The notes under the pieces: model-generated
What the model saw: only the letters and a program-made list of their open reading frames with translations
Databases searched by the model: none
What the model was told of the DNA's origin: nothing
Part shown: positions 1-11,374 of the stretch, in pieces
Position numbering within the stretch: the first letter of the stretch is position 1
Layout of the letters: each line of letters begins with the position of its first letter
Made by a program: the position numbers and the translations under genes
Source of the DNA: Saccharopolyspora rosea
GTDB taxonomy: Bacteria > Actinomycetota > Actinomycetes > Mycobacteriales > Pseudonocardiaceae
Reading direction: 5' to 3'
Length of the DNA stretch: 64,000 nt
Assembly (NCBI RefSeq): GCF_025643595.1
Contig: NZ_CP102826.1
Coordinates: forward strand, 3,906,001-3,970,000

Positions 1-150
1 GCCGCGTCCGCCGACGGGGCGCGACTGCTCGTCGTCGGCCACCGCGGACACGGGGGTTTCGCCGGTCTGCTGCTCGGTTCGGTGGCGCGCGGCGCGGTGC
101 TGCACGCGCCGAGCCCGGTCGCCGTCGTCCGGACCGGAACCAGCCGGTGA
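1..150 (+). CDS. universal stress protein, C-terminal end (partial)
   Basis: Only the last 49 residues are inside the window; the gene starts before base 1. The visible part has the UspA nucleotide-binding signature [15 protein letters not shown] followed by the typical last strand (SPVAVVRTG) and a TGA stop at 148-150. UspA-domain proteins bind ATP and are linked to dormancy and stress survival in actinomycetes. It points towards a second usp gene on the opposite strand only 30 bases away, so the two form a convergent pair. Confidence 0.85.
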   Translation, partial: AASADGARLLVVGHRGHGGFAGLLLGSVARGAVLHAPSPVAVVRTGTSR

Positions 151-180
151 CGACGCGGATTCCCGGCGGGTCGCGCCGAG

Positions 181-627
181 CTAGTGACCGTCCTCGTGCG
201 GTCGCCGGACCACGACCACCGAGCACGACGCGTGGTTGACGCAGTGCCGGCTGACCGAACCCAGCACGGCACCGACGAAACCGCCGCGACCGCGGTGCCC
301 GACGACGAGCAGGTCGGCGCCGCGCGCCTCGTCCACCAGCGCGCGGGCGGGGTGGTCCTGGACCACCACCCGGTTCACGTGGACGTCGCTGCCCAGCAGC
401 GCGGTCGTCTCCTCGACCGCCTCGTGGAGTTCGCGGTCCGCCCGGTCGGCCGCGTCGTCGCCGGGCATCGGTACCGCGAGGTCGATGAACACCGGTGGGC
501 CGGAGGCGATCAGGGCGGTCACGTCCCCGTCGGACAGCTCGGCGTACCGCAGCGCCCAGCGCAGGGCGGCTCGCGAGCCCGGGGAACCGTCCACCCCCAC
601 GACGATCCGCGGCTTCGCATCGGTCAT
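181..627 (-). CDS. universal stress protein (UspA family)
   Basis: 148-residue single-domain UspA protein. It opens with RIVVGVDGSPGSRAALRWAL (first strand and ATP-binding loop) and ends with GHRGRGGFVGAVLGSVSRH and SVVVVRR, the G-x2-G-x9-G(S/T) ATP-binding signature. The reading frame stays open upstream, but the ATG at 627 is chosen because a GGAG ribosome site lies about 6 bases before it and the UspA fold begins right after. It diverges from the HAD/GH65 pair with about 90 bases between starts. Likely role: cytoplasmic ATP-binding stress protein; the signal it answers cannot be read from the sequence. Confidence 0.88.
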   Translation of the reverse strand: MTDAKPRIVVGVDGSPGSRAALRWALRYAELSDGDVTALIASGPPVFIDLAVPMPGDDAADRADRELHEAVEETTALLGSDVHVNRVVVQDHPARALVDEARGADLLVVGHRGRGGFVGAVLGSVSRHCVNHASCSVVVVRRPHEDGH

Positions 628-715
628 GTGATCTCCAGGACTCGCGCACGTCGGGTGAAGACCTCGCACCGCCCGGGTACCCACTCGTCGGGCAACTCGC
701 GCCGGACGGGTGATC

Positions 716-1480
716 ATGACCGCCATCAGCATCGATCCAGACCGGCACCGCGCCGTGCTCTTCGACATGGACGGCGTGGTCACCGACACCGCCCGGGTCC
801 ACGCCGCCGCCTGGAAACGCTTGTTCGACCGCTACTTCGCCGAGCGGCCGGCGAGCGCCGGAGAGGACCACCGCCCCTTCAGCGAGGACGACTACGTCCG
901 CCACGTCGACGGCAAACCGCGGGTCGCCGGGGTGGTGGACCTGCTCCGCTCCCGCGGGATGCACCTGCCCCTGGGAACCGCCGGGGACGAACCCGGCCGG
1001 AAAACCGCGCACGGACTGGCGGCGCTCAAGGACGTCCACTTCCGCGAAGCGCTCGACTCCGCGGGCGTCGAGGTCTTCGACGACGCGCGGGCGCTGCTCG
1101 CAGAGCTGCGCGGACGCGGCGTGCGGACGGCGGTCTTCTCCGCGAGCCGGCACTGCGCCGAGATCCTCGCGCGAGCCGACCTCCTCGGGCTGTTCGACGC
1201 CCGGGTGGACGGGCAGGTCGCCGACGCGCTCGGCCTCGCGGGCAAACCCGACCCCGCCATGCTCCTGGAGGCCGCCCGGCGCGCGGGGGCGGGGCCGGCG
1301 GCCTCCGTCGTCGTCGAGGACTCCCGGGCCGGGGTGACCGCGGGCAGGCGCGGCGGCTTCTCGCTCGTCATCGGCCTCGACCGGCGCGGCTGCCCCGCGC
1401 CGCTGACCGAGGCCGGTGCCGACGTGGTGGTCTCCGCGCTCGACGAGGTGGCGGTGGCCGCGCCCGGACGGTCGCGATGA
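716..1480 (+). CDS. HAD-family beta-phosphoglucomutase-like hydrolase
   Basis: About 254 residues. All four HAD motifs are visible: DMDGVVTD near the N-terminus (nucleophile and acid/base Asp), the serine of VFSAS, the lysine of GKPDP, and VVEDS. A helical cap domain lies between the first two motifs. This is the beta-phosphoglucomutase subgroup, which converts beta-glucose 1-phosphate to glucose 6-phosphate. The stop overlaps the start of the next gene (ATGA), and that gene is a GH65 phosphorylase releasing beta-glucose 1-phosphate, so the pair makes biochemical sense. The ATG at 716 is preferred over an in-frame GTG at 710 because GGACGG is then about 6 bases upstream. Confidence 0.88.
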   Translation: MTAISIDPDRHRAVLFDMDGVVTDTARVHAAAWKRLFDRYFAERPASAGEDHRPFSEDDYVRHVDGKPRVAGVVDLLRSRGMHLPLGTAGDEPGRKTAHGLAALKDVHFREALDSAGVEVFDDARALLAELRGRGVRTAVFSASRHCAEILARADLLGLFDARVDGQVADALGLAGKPDPAMLLEAARRAGAGPAASVVVEDSRAGVTAGRRGGFSLVIGLDRRGCPAPLTEAGADVVVSALDEVAVAAPGRSR

Positions 1481-3909
1481 CCGGCGGTCACCAGGAGCGC
1501 ATGAACTCGCCGTGGTCGTTCGGGTTCCGCGGCTACGACCCCGCTGACGAGGGGCGTCGCGAGGCGTTGTGCACGCTCGGCAACGGGTACTTCGCGACCC
1601 GGGGCGCGGCTCCCGAGGGCCGCGCGGACGGTGTGCACTACCCGGGCACGTACCTGGCGGGCTGCTACAACCGCCTGACCACCCGCGTCTCCGGGCGCGA
1701 CGTGGAGCACGAATCGCTGGTCAACCTGCCGAACTGGTTGTTGCTGACCTTCCGCATCGACGACGGCGGGTGGTTCGACCTCTCCGACGTCGAACTGCTG
1801 GACTTCGAACAGGACCTCGACGTGGAACGGGGAATCCTGGTGCGCCGCCTGCGCTTCCGCGACCCCCAGCGGCGGACGACGCGGCTGGTGCAGCGCCGGT
1901 TCGTCCACATGGGACTGGCCCACCTCGCGGGGCTGGAAACCGCGCTGGTGGCCGAGGACTGGACCGGTGCGGTGACGATCCGCTCGGGCGTCGACGCGGC
2001 CGTGGCCAACCGCGGCGTGGCGCGCTACCGCGATCTCGACGGCGCGCACCTCGTCGACCGGGAGGACTTCGAAGCGGCTTGCGACACGGTCGTCGTCCAC
2101 GCGCGCACGTCCCAGTCCGGCATCCGCGTCGCCGTCGCCGTCCGCAACCGGCTCAGCACCAGCGGTGCACCCCCCGCGCTGGTCCGCGAGGACGGGATCA
2201 TCGCGCACGACATCACCACGAGCGTGCGACCGGGCGAACCGGTGCGGCTGGAGAAGATCGCGGCGATCCACACCTCCCGGGACCACGCCAGCACCGAACC
2301 GGTCGCCGAGGCGATCGACGCCGTGCGCACCGCACCGGGGTTCGACGACCTGCTCGGTTCCCACACCCTGGCGTGGGCGCACCTGCGCGAGGCGTTCCAC
2401 ACCGGACTGTCCACGAGCCGCGCCGCGCAGCAGGCCGTCCGGCTGCACGTGTTCCACCTCCTGCAGACCACGTCACCGCAGACCGCCGATCTCGACGTCG
2501 GCATCCCCGCCAGGGGACTGCACGGGGAGGCCTACCGCGGACACGTGTTCTGGGACGAACTGTTCATCCTGCCCACGCTGAACCTGCGCATGCCCCGGCT
2601 GACCCGCTCGATCCTGCTCTACCGCCACCGCCGCCTGGACCGCGCCCGGCGAGCCGCCCGCCGGATCGGCCGCACCGGCGCGATGTTCCCGTGGCAGAGC
2701 GGCAGCAACGGCAGGGAGGAGAGCCAGCTGATGCACCTGAACCCGCTGTCCGGGCGCTGGCTGCCCGACCACACCCACCTCCAGCGGCACATCGGCATCG
2801 CCATCGCGCACAACGTCCGGCACTACGTCGAGTCCACTGAGGACTATTCCTTCCTCGCCGACTTCGGCGCGGAGCTGATCCTGGAGATCGCCCGGTTCTT
2901 CTCCTCGATCACCGACTACGACCACGGCCGCGACCGGTACGTCATCCGCGGCGTGGTGGGGCCGGACGAGTACCACACCGCCTACCCCGACCGGGCCGAG
3001 CCGGGCATCGACAACAACGCCTACACCAACGTCATGACGGCCTGGCTGTGCGACACCGCCGTCGCGGTCCTGCGGGAACTCCCCCGGTACCGCCGCGAGC
3101 AGCTGACCGAGGAACTGGGCCTGCACCACGGCGAGATCGACCGGTGGAAGCGGATGGCCCAACGCATGTTCGTCCCCTTCCACGGCGAGGGCATCATCAG
3201 CCAGTTCGAGGGTTACGAGCGGCTCGCGGAACTCGACTGGGCGGCCTACCGCGACCGCTACGGCGACATCCGACGTCTCGACCGCATCCTGGAAGCCGAA
3301 GGCGACACCCCCAACCGGTACCGCGCCTCCAAGCAGGCCGACGTGCTCATGTTGTTCTACCTGCTCTCGTCCGAGGAACTCTCCCGCATCCTCACCGGGC
3401 TCGGCTACGACGTGCCCGCGGACACCATCCCGAACAACATCGACTACTACCTGCGCCGCACCAGTCACGGCTCCACGCTCAGCGCGGTCGTGCACGCCTG
3501 GGTGCTCGCCCGCGCCCACCGGCCGAACGCCCTGGAGTTCTTCGACGACGTGCTCGCCGGCGACATCCACGACACCCAGCACGGCACCACCGCCGAGGGA
3601 ATCCACCTCGCCGCCATGGCGGGCAGCATCGACCTGTTGCAGCGGTGCTTCGCCGGCATCGAGGTCCGCGGCGGCGTGCTGCGCCTGAACCCGCACTGGC
3701 CGGCCGAGCTGGGTCCGCTCGACCTGGCCATCCGGTTCCGGGGGCAACCGGTCGCCGTCCGGATCACCGGCCGCACCGCCACCGTGCGGACCCAGCCGGA
3801 TCCGCGACGACCGCCGCTGCCCTGCGCCTGCGGTGACCGCACCGTCCACCTCGAACCCGGCGGGACGGCGCGGTTCTCCCTCGGACCGCGGGCCCCGGCC
3901 GAAGGCTGA
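1477..3909 (+). CDS. GH65 family disaccharide phosphorylase (trehalose/maltose/kojibiose type)
   Basis: 810 residues, the usual length for the family. GH65 enzymes phosphorolyse an alpha-glucosidic disaccharide with inversion, giving beta-glucose 1-phosphate and a free sugar. Visible: N-terminal beta-sandwich start with LGNGYFATRG, the catalytic acid Glu at about residue 498 in GPDEYHT, the helical-barrel segments with RASKQADVL and RTSHGSTLS (phosphate-binding region), and the C-terminal TQHGTTAEGIH / LRLNPHWP. The ATG start overlaps the HAD gene stop, so translation is probably coupled. Which disaccharide is cleaved (trehalose, maltose, kojibiose, nigerose) cannot be decided from motifs alone. 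Cytoplasmic; no signal peptide. Confidence 0.92.
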   Translation: MTGGHQERMNSPWSFGFRGYDPADEGRREALCTLGNGYFATRGAAPEGRADGVHYPGTYLAGCYNRLTTRVSGRDVEHESLVNLPNWLLLTFRIDDGGWFDLSDVELLDFEQDLDVERGILVRRLRFRDPQRRTTRLVQRRFVHMGLAHLAGLETALVAEDWTGAVTIRSGVDAAVANRGVARYRDLDGAHLVDREDFEAACDTVVVHARTSQSGIRVAVAVRNRLSTSGAPPALVREDGIIAHDITTSVRPGEPVRLEKIAAIHTSRDHASTEPVAEAIDAVRTAPGFDDLLGSHTLAWAHLREAFHTGLSTSRAAQQAVRLHVFHLLQTTSPQTADLDVGIPARGLHGEAYRGHVFWDELFILPTLNLRMPRLTRSILLYRHRRLDRARRAARRIGRTGAMFPWQSGSNGREESQLMHLNPLSGRWLPDHTHLQRHIGIAIAHNVRHYVESTEDYSFLADFGAELILEIARFFSSITDYDHGRDRYVIRGVVGPDEYHTAYPDRAEPGIDNNAYTNVMTAWLCDTAVAVLRELPRYRREQLTEELGLHHGEIDRWKRMAQRMFVPFHGEGIISQFEGYERLAELDWAAYRDRYGDIRRLDRILEAEGDTPNRYRASKQADVLMLFYLLSSEELSRILTGLGYDVPADTIPNNIDYYLRRTSHGSTLSAVVHAWVLARAHRPNALEFFDDVLAGDIHDTQHGTTAEGIHLAAMAGSIDLLQRCFAGIEVRGGVLRLNPHWPAELGPLDLAIRFRGQPVAVRITGRTATVRTQPDPRRPPLPCACGDRTVHLEPGGTARFSLGPRAPAEG

Positions 3910-4015
3910 GCGACCGCGGGAACCCGGCCGCCCGCGGTCCGGGCGGCTGATCACCAACGCGGAGCGCCGCCGAGTGGGGCAGGATGGCCTCCGTCCTCGA
4001 CCAACGGAGGCGGCC

Positions 4016-6065
<2,050 letters not shown>

Positions 6066-6258
6066 CGACGGCGGTGAACCGGGAAACGCATGGCAGCTGG
6101 GCGGATCCGCGGCAGCGCTGGGTTCGCCCGGCGCGCACACCGCCACCGTCGGCATGGCCGCCCCTGTGCCGACCTGATCGTGCGTCCATTGCGGACCATG
6201 ACTCGACCTCTGTGGATTCTCAGCGCGGGTTCCAAAAAGGCACGACGAGCGCGGGATA

Positions 6259-7749
6259 TCAGCTCCGGCGCACCGGCGCGGGCGGGTGGTCGGTGGCGAG
6301 CGCGTCGACGATCTCGTCGGCCTCGGGCGGTGCGTCGCGGTACGCGGCGCCGACGCCGACGAACAGCAGCGCGGACACCAGGACCGGGGTGACCACGGTG
6401 AGCACGTCACCGAGCTGCCAGGCGTACTTGGTGAGCCCGTAGGCCACCAGGCCGCCCGCCCACGACGTGAGCGCCGCCGTGGGCCCGACGTGGCGGAACG
6501 GGCGGAGCATCCCCAGCATCATCGGGATCGAGATCGGCCCGATCAGCGCACCGACCCAGGCCACCACGATCCCCAGCACACCGCCGAGACCGTCCGCGCA
6601 GAACGCGATCACCGCGCTCAGCGCCACGAACCCGACGGTGAGGACCCGGCCCGCCCGCAGCGACGCCGCCTCGCCGAACCCCCTGGCGCGCCGCCAGATC
6701 CTGGGCAGCACGTCGCGGGTGACGACCGCGGAGATCGCGGTCGCGTCGGAGGCGGCCATGGCCATGGTGTGCGAGAAGACGCCGACGAGCACCAGCCCGA
6801 GCAGGCCGGGCGGCAGGAACCGCAACGCCATCCCCGCGTAGACGTCCTGCGGGTCGGCGACGTGCACCAGCAGCGGTGCGGCGAACATCGGCAGCATCAG
6901 CACGAGTGGCCAGAGCAGGTACAGCGCGCTGGACAGCAGCGCCGTCCGCCGGGCCTGCGCGGAATCCGGCGTGGCGAGGTAGCGCTGCGCCAGGTTCCAC
7001 ATGCCGCCGTTGTACTCGAAGGTCTTGACCAGCACGTAGACCAGCACGAAGTACCCCGGGTACGAGGTGGTGGTGGGATCGGTGTGCCCGGCGGGCAGCG
7101 CGCTCCAGAACGTCAGGTAGTCCAGCCCCCGGTCGGCGAGCGCGAAACCCACCGCGCCGATCATCGCGAACGCGGCCAGCGCCTGGATCACGAACTGGCC
7201 GAACTCGGTGAGCGCATCGGCCCACAACCCGCCTGCGGTGCAGTACACCAGCGTCACCGACGCCGTGATCAGCACGCCCCACCCGGTCGGGAGGCCGACG
7301 AACTCGTGGAGCAGCACGGCCACCGCCGACCACTTGGCCGCCACGTCGAAGACCTTGAGCACCGAACCGCTCCACGCCAGCACCTGCTGGGTGGGGACGT
7401 CGAACCGCCGCGCCAGGTACTCCAGCGGCGAGGCGATGCGGTAGTACCGGCGCAACCGGTTCCACTTCGGCGCGAACAGGAACGCGCCGATCCCGGTCGC
7501 CACCGCGAGCGGGAACATGAACACCACGTAGGAGACGACGCCCTGGTCGTAGGCCACCCCGGCGTAGGCGACGAACACCACCGCGCTGTACCCGGACATG
7601 TGGTGCGAGATCCCGGCCAGCCACCAGGGCATCCGGCCACCGGCGCTGAAGAAGTCGGAGGTGTCGGCGACCTGGCGGTGCGACCACACGCCGACGGCCA
7701 CCATGACGAGCAGGTAGCCGACCACGACGGCCCAGTCCAACACGTGCAT
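6259..7749 (-). CDS. sodium:solute symporter (SSS family)
   Basis: 496 residues, very hydrophobic, with about 13 membrane spans by eye. It starts with a span (WAVVVGYLLVMVAVGVW) followed by SDFFSAGGRMPWWLAG, typical of the SSS family where a conserved loop follows TM1. SSS proteins couple uptake of sugars, amino acids or organic acids to sodium or protons. It follows the glucuronate isomerase gene on the same strand after 84 bases, so a uronate or uronoside substrate is a reasonable inference. A ribosome site (GGAAGGG) precedes the ATG at 7749. The 3' side faces the NAD+ synthase gene; 6066-6258 between them holds nothing I recognise. Confidence 0.88.
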   Translation of the reverse strand: MHVLDWAVVVGYLLVMVAVGVWSHRQVADTSDFFSAGGRMPWWLAGISHHMSGYSAVVFVAYAGVAYDQGVVSYVVFMFPLAVATGIGAFLFAPKWNRLRRYYRIASPLEYLARRFDVPTQQVLAWSGSVLKVFDVAAKWSAVAVLLHEFVGLPTGWGVLITASVTLVYCTAGGLWADALTEFGQFVIQALAAFAMIGAVGFALADRGLDYLTFWSALPAGHTDPTTTSYPGYFVLVYVLVKTFEYNGGMWNLAQRYLATPDSAQARRTALLSSALYLLWPLVLMLPMFAAPLLVHVADPQDVYAGMALRFLPPGLLGLVLVGVFSHTMAMAASDATAISAVVTRDVLPRIWRRARGFGEAASLRAGRVLTVGFVALSAVIAFCADGLGGVLGIVVAWVGALIGPISIPMMLGMLRPFRHVGPTAALTSWAGGLVAYGLTKYAWQLGDVLTVVTPVLVSALLFVGVGAAYRDAPPEADEIVDALATDHPPAPVRRS

Positions 7750-7763
7750 TCCAGTGCCCTTCC

Positions 7764-7784
7764 CGGGCCGGGAGTCCCGGCCCG
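7764..7784. promoter_or_regulatory. GC-rich palindrome in the uxaC-transporter gap
   Basis: The 21-base palindrome CGGGCCGGGA-G-TCCCGGCCCG lies between the glucuronate isomerase stop and the ribosome site of the symporter. It could fold into an mRNA hairpin that tunes expression of the second gene or protects an mRNA end. No T-run follows, so a strong terminator is unlikely. Confidence 0.45.
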
Positions 7785-7833
7785 CACGTCGTTGTGCGCC
7801 AGTGCCCGGATCCGCGCCTCCGCTCCGTCGTCG

Positions 7834-9270
7834 TCACAGCCGGAAGGCCGTTCGGGGCTGCCGGTCGTGGAGGTCGCGCAGCACCCGCGCGGCGTCGTCC
7901 TCACCGAGCACGTGCTCGGCGACCAGCCCCGCCAGGTGCGCGGCGTCGATCCGCCGCGCGGTGTCGTGGCGGGCCGGGATGGAGCAGAAACCCCGGGTGT
8001 CGTCGACGAAACCGGCGGTGCGGTGGAACCCCGCGGTCTCCACCACGGCGTCCCGGAACCGGCGCATGGCGCGCGGCGCGTCGAGGAACCACCACGGCGC
8101 CCCCAGGTACACCGACGGGTAGAACCCGGCCAGTGGTGCGAGTTCCCGCGAGAACGTCGTTTCGTCCACTGTGAACACCACGGTCCGGAACCGCGGGTGG
8201 GTGCCGAACCGCTCCAGCACCGGTCGCAGGGCGCGGGTGAACTCCGCCCGCACCGGGATGTCGTGGCCGGTGTCCGGGCCGAAGCGGGTCGTGGTGGACC
8301 GGTGGTGGTCGCGCAGCACACCGGTGTGCAGCGCCATGACCAGACCGTCCTCAGCGGACATCCGGGCCATCTCGCCGAGCAGCTGCCGGGACAGCGCCCC
8401 GGCCTCCGCGGGCCCGGCCGCCCCGGTGCGGACCTGCCGGAACAGCCGCGCGGCCGCGTCCTCCGGCAGGAACTCCGCGCGGGCGTCGCGCGCGCCGTGG
8501 TCGGTGGCCGTGGCGCCGTTGGCGCGGAAGAAGTCGCGGCGGGCTTCCAGCGCCCGGATCGTGCCCCGGTAGGTGCCGGTGTCGATGCCGCTGGCCTCGG
8601 CGAGCTCGTCGAGCGCGCGGGGCCAGTCGTCGCTGGTCGCGTCGAGGTAGCGGTCCGGGCGGAAGGTCGGCACCACCCTGCCCCGCCACGTCGGGTCCGC
8701 CGCCAGCGCCCGGTGGTGCCGCAGGTCGTCGGCAGGATCGTCGGTGGTGGCCAGCACCGCGATGTCGAACGCCTCGTACAGCGCGCGGGGCCGCATCCCG
8801 GGTTCGGCCAGGCGCGCGGTGATCTCGTCGAAGAGGTCGTCGGCGTTGGCCGCGCACGGCTGCACCGCCACGTCCAGCACGTCGTGCAGTTCGGCCTCCA
8901 GCCACTGCCGGGAGGCGGTGCCGAGGAACAGGTGCCAGTGCGCGCAGAACGCCCGCCACACCTCGCGCGGCGGCGCGGGCTCGGCGCCGAGACCGAGCCC
9001 TTGCAGCGGGATTCCGTGCGCGTGCAGCAGCCGCGTCACGTAGTGGTCCGGTGTGACCAGCAACGACGCCGGGTCGGTGAAGGGCCGGTCGGCGGCCAGC
9101 AGCGCCGGGTCGACGTGGCCGTGCGGGCTGACCAGCGGCAGGTCGCCGATGCTGTCCAGCAGCCGCCGCGCGATCGCCCGTTCGGCCGCCCCGCTCGGCA
9201 GCAGCCGGTCCGGGTGGGGCGTCAGCGGCGCGGACGTCCCGCCGCGCGGTTCCGCGGTGCCACGAGCCAT
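7834..9270 (-). CDS. uxaC: glucuronate (uronate) isomerase
   Basis: 478 residues, close to the family norm. UxaC is an amidohydrolase-fold enzyme that interconverts D-glucuronate and D-fructuronate (or galacturonate and tagaturonate), the first step of uronate breakdown. The N-terminal metal-site HxH is visible in SPHGHVDP, followed by the substrate-loop segment DHYVTRLLHAHGI. Further in-family features are MALHTGVLRDHH, FTVDETTFSRELAP and PSVYLGAPWWFLDAP. It lies 37 bases after the LacI-type gene and before the SSS transporter, giving a regulator-enzyme-transporter unit. The ribosome site before the ATG at 9270 is weak, so coupling to the regulator gene is possible. Confidence 0.9.
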   Translation of the reverse strand: MARGTAEPRGGTSAPLTPHPDRLLPSGAAERAIARRLLDSIGDLPLVSPHGHVDPALLAADRPFTDPASLLVTPDHYVTRLLHAHGIPLQGLGLGAEPAPPREVWRAFCAHWHLFLGTASRQWLEAELHDVLDVAVQPCAANADDLFDEITARLAEPGMRPRALYEAFDIAVLATTDDPADDLRHHRALAADPTWRGRVVPTFRPDRYLDATSDDWPRALDELAEASGIDTGTYRGTIRALEARRDFFRANGATATDHGARDARAEFLPEDAAARLFRQVRTGAAGPAEAGALSRQLLGEMARMSAEDGLVMALHTGVLRDHHRSTTTRFGPDTGHDIPVRAEFTRALRPVLERFGTHPRFRTVVFTVDETTFSRELAPLAGFYPSVYLGAPWWFLDAPRAMRRFRDAVVETAGFHRTAGFVDDTRGFCSIPARHDTARRIDAAHLAGLVAEHVLGEDDAARVLRDLHDRQPRTAFRL

Positions 9271-9307
9271 GGAACGCAGGATCGGGTGGTGCCGGCGAGC
9301 GCGGCAA

Positions 9308-10309
9308 TCAGTTGCCGGGAGTTGCCGCGGGCCCGGTCGACTCGCGGACCACGAGCCGCGTGTCGAAGGTCCGCGTCTCCGGTGGCCCGCGCCGTCCGGA
9401 CAGGTGCGCGTGCAGCACGTCCACCGCGGCGGTGCCGATCCGGTGGGTGGGACCGGCGATCGTGGTCAGCGCCGGAACGGTCAGGTCGGCGCCGAAGACG
9501 TCGTCGCACCCGACCAGGCTGAGCTCCTGCGGCAATCGGATCCCGAGTTCCCGCAGGTGTTGCAGCGCGCCGATGGCGATCAGGTCGTTGTAGGCGATCG
9601 CAGCCGTGGCCCCGCCCGCCACCAGCGCGTCGGCCGCGTCCCCGCCGCCCCGCCGGTCCGGGGTGAACGGGCCGAGGAACGCCGCCCGGGCGCCGAGCGC
9701 GGCGGCCTCGTCGCGGACCGCCGCCCACCGCTGGCCGTTGATCCACGAGTTGCGCGGGCCCGACAGGTACGCGACCCGGCGATGGCCGTGGGCGACGAGG
9801 TGCCGCACCGCCTCGCGCATGCCCGCGGGGGTGTCCACCACCAGGCTCGGCAGCCCCGCGACCCGCCGGTTGACCACCACCAGCGGGCGGTGCCCCGCCA
9901 GTCTGCGCACCACGTCGTCGGACAGCCGCGACGTGGCGAGGATGCCGCCGCTGGTGGTGGCCAGCAGCCGTCGCAGGTTGCTGGCCTCCACCCGCGGCGA
10001 TTCGTCGCTGTCGACGAGCGCCAGCGTGTAGTCGCGTTCGATCGCGCGGGCCTGGGCGGATTTGACCAGGGCGGCGTAGTACGGGTTGGCGATGTCGGTG
10101 ACCACGAGGGTCAGCGTCCGCGCCCGCCCCGGAGCCTCGACCCGGGCCAGCGGGCGGGGTTCGTAGCCCACCTCCCGGGCCGCCTGGTGCACCCGCTCCC
10201 GCGTCCGGGCGCCGACCCGGCCGGGGTTGTTGAACGCGCGGGACACCGTCGAGGCGGCCACCCCGCAGCGCCGCGCCACGTCGTAGATCGTCGGCCGGTC
10301 ATCATCCAA
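9308..10309 (-). CDS. LacI-family transcriptional regulator
   Basis: 333 residues. The N-terminal helix-turn-helix is clear (TIYDVARRCGVAASTVSRAF), followed by the hinge helix and a periplasmic-binding-protein-like effector domain (VVTDIANPYY, GHRRVAYLSGP, AYNDLIAIGAL, LVGCDD). The chosen start is the TTG at 10309: GGAGG lies 7 bases upstream, and the HTH begins only five residues in; no ATG or GTG is available in frame. It heads a same-strand unit with uxaC and a transporter, so it most likely represses uronate uptake and breakdown and is released by a sugar acid. That role is inferred from position. Confidence 0.88.
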   Translation of the reverse strand: MDDDRPTIYDVARRCGVAASTVSRAFNNPGRVGARTRERVHQAAREVGYEPRPLARVEAPGRARTLTLVVTDIANPYYAALVKSAQARAIERDYTLALVDSDESPRVEASNLRRLLATTSGGILATSRLSDDVVRRLAGHRPLVVVNRRVAGLPSLVVDTPAGMREAVRHLVAHGHRRVAYLSGPRNSWINGQRWAAVRDEAAALGARAAFLGPFTPDRRGGGDAADALVAGGATAAIAYNDLIAIGALQHLRELGIRLPQELSLVGCDDVFGADLTVPALTTIAGPTHRIGTAAVDVLHAHLSGRRGPPETRTFDTRLVVRESTGPAATPGN

Positions 10310-10395
10310 TGCCCACCTCCGCGCCCGCCACCGTACGGCGCGGCGCGCGGGGCGACGCCGGAACGGATTCGAGATCGTTACCAAACCAGAGAAGT

Positions 10396-10410
10396 AGTCC
10401 ACAGTGGACT
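10396..10410. promoter_or_regulatory. perfect palindrome AGTCCACAGTGGACT in a divergent intergenic region
   Basis: A 15-base perfect inverted repeat with a single central base, between the LacI gene (minus) and a methyltransferase gene (plus). Its 11-base core TCCAC(A/T)GTGGA recurs at 33677, 44766, 57967 and 60820, so it is probably a genome-wide motif and not a dedicated LacI operator. Confidence 0.45.
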
Positions 10411-10555
10411 GCCGACCTCGCGCGAGGCGCCGCGCGCGCCGTCGGCGAGGGCGTTCGCGGTGCCCGGACACCCGGAAACCGCCCGTGGGCACCGCGCGAC
10501 GGCTGTGCGATGCTGTCCATGATTGTTTCGGACGTGCTGCGATCGGGGGAGCACG

Positions 10556-11374
10556 ATGAGCGACGGGATCCAGCCCGCCGACGTGGACCTGCGGACCGAC
10601 AGGGCGCACGGGGCGCGCATCTACGACTACATCCTCGGCGGCAAGGACAACTACGCCGTGGACCGGGCCGCCGCGGAGGCCACCAAGCAGGTGTGGCCCG
10701 CGCTGCCGGTGCACATGCGCGCCAACCGGGAGTTCATGCACCGGGCGGCGCGGTTCCTGGCCACCGAGTGCGGCATCGACCAGTTCCTGGACATCGGCAC
10801 CGGAATCCCGACCTCGCCGAACCTGCACGAGGTGGTGCAGGCGGTGCGCCCGGAGGCCCGCGTCGTCTACACCGACAACGACCCCATCGTGCTCGCGCAC
10901 GCCCGCGCGCTGATGACCAGCACCGAACAGGGCCGCACCGGCTACGTCCAAGCCGACCTGCGCGATCCGGACACGATCCTGTCGTCGCCGCAGTTCCGGG
11001 AGATCCTGCGGCTGGACCGGCCGATCGGGCTGATGCTCATCGCGGTCGTGCACTTCATCGAGGACGACGACGAAGCCCTGGACGTGGTGCGCCGGATCGT
11101 CGACGTGCTGCCCGCCGGCAGCTACCTAGCGGCCACGGTCGCCACCGACGACTTCGCGCCGGACCAGCTGGCGCAGGTGCGCCGCACCTACCACGAGCAC
11201 GGCGAGACGCTGCGCTGGCGCGACCGGGCGCAGACCGAGCGCTTCTTCGAGGGCCTCGACCTGCTCGACCCGGGCATCGTCCAGATGCACAAGTGGCGCC
11301 CGGACTCCGATGCCCACCTCGCCGTCCCGGACTCCGACATCGCCATGTACGGCGCCATCGCCCGCAAGCCCTGA
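10556..11374 (+). CDS. SAM-dependent methyltransferase, PF04672 (DUF574) family
   Basis: 272 residues. Family hallmarks are visible: ARIYDYILGGKDNYAVDR near the start, the SAM-binding strand and loop FLDIGTGIPTSPNLHEV, then VVYTDNDPIVLAHARAL and the C-terminal motif RFFEGLDLLDPG. PF04672 proteins are abundant in actinomycetes and bind SAM in crystal structures; substrates are mostly unknown. The ATG at 10556 follows a GGGGGA ribosome site. A paralogue lies at 18679-19542. There is no operon partner; the unit stands alone upstream of a gene-poor stretch. Confidence 0.88.
   Translation: MSDGIQPADVDLRTDRAHGARIYDYILGGKDNYAVDRAAAEATKQVWPALPVHMRANREFMHRAARFLATECGIDQFLDIGTGIPTSPNLHEVVQAVRPEARVVYTDNDPIVLAHARALMTSTEQGRTGYVQADLRDPDTILSSPQFREILRLDRPIGLMLIAVVHFIEDDDEALDVVRRIVDVLPAGSYLAATVATDDFAPDQLAQVRRTYHEHGETLRWRDRAQTERFFEGLDLLDPGIVQMHKWRPDSDAHLAVPDSDIAMYGAIARKP

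Noticed and set aside
184..1476. Long open frame joined in front of the GH65 gene
   Set aside because: It is antisense to the universal stress protein and overlaps the HAD gene in another frame; no ribosome site or family signature. The real start is the ATG at 1477.
892..2457. 521-residue minus-strand frame over the HAD and GH65 genes
   Set aside because: Shadow frame; both plus-strand genes have all catalytic motifs.
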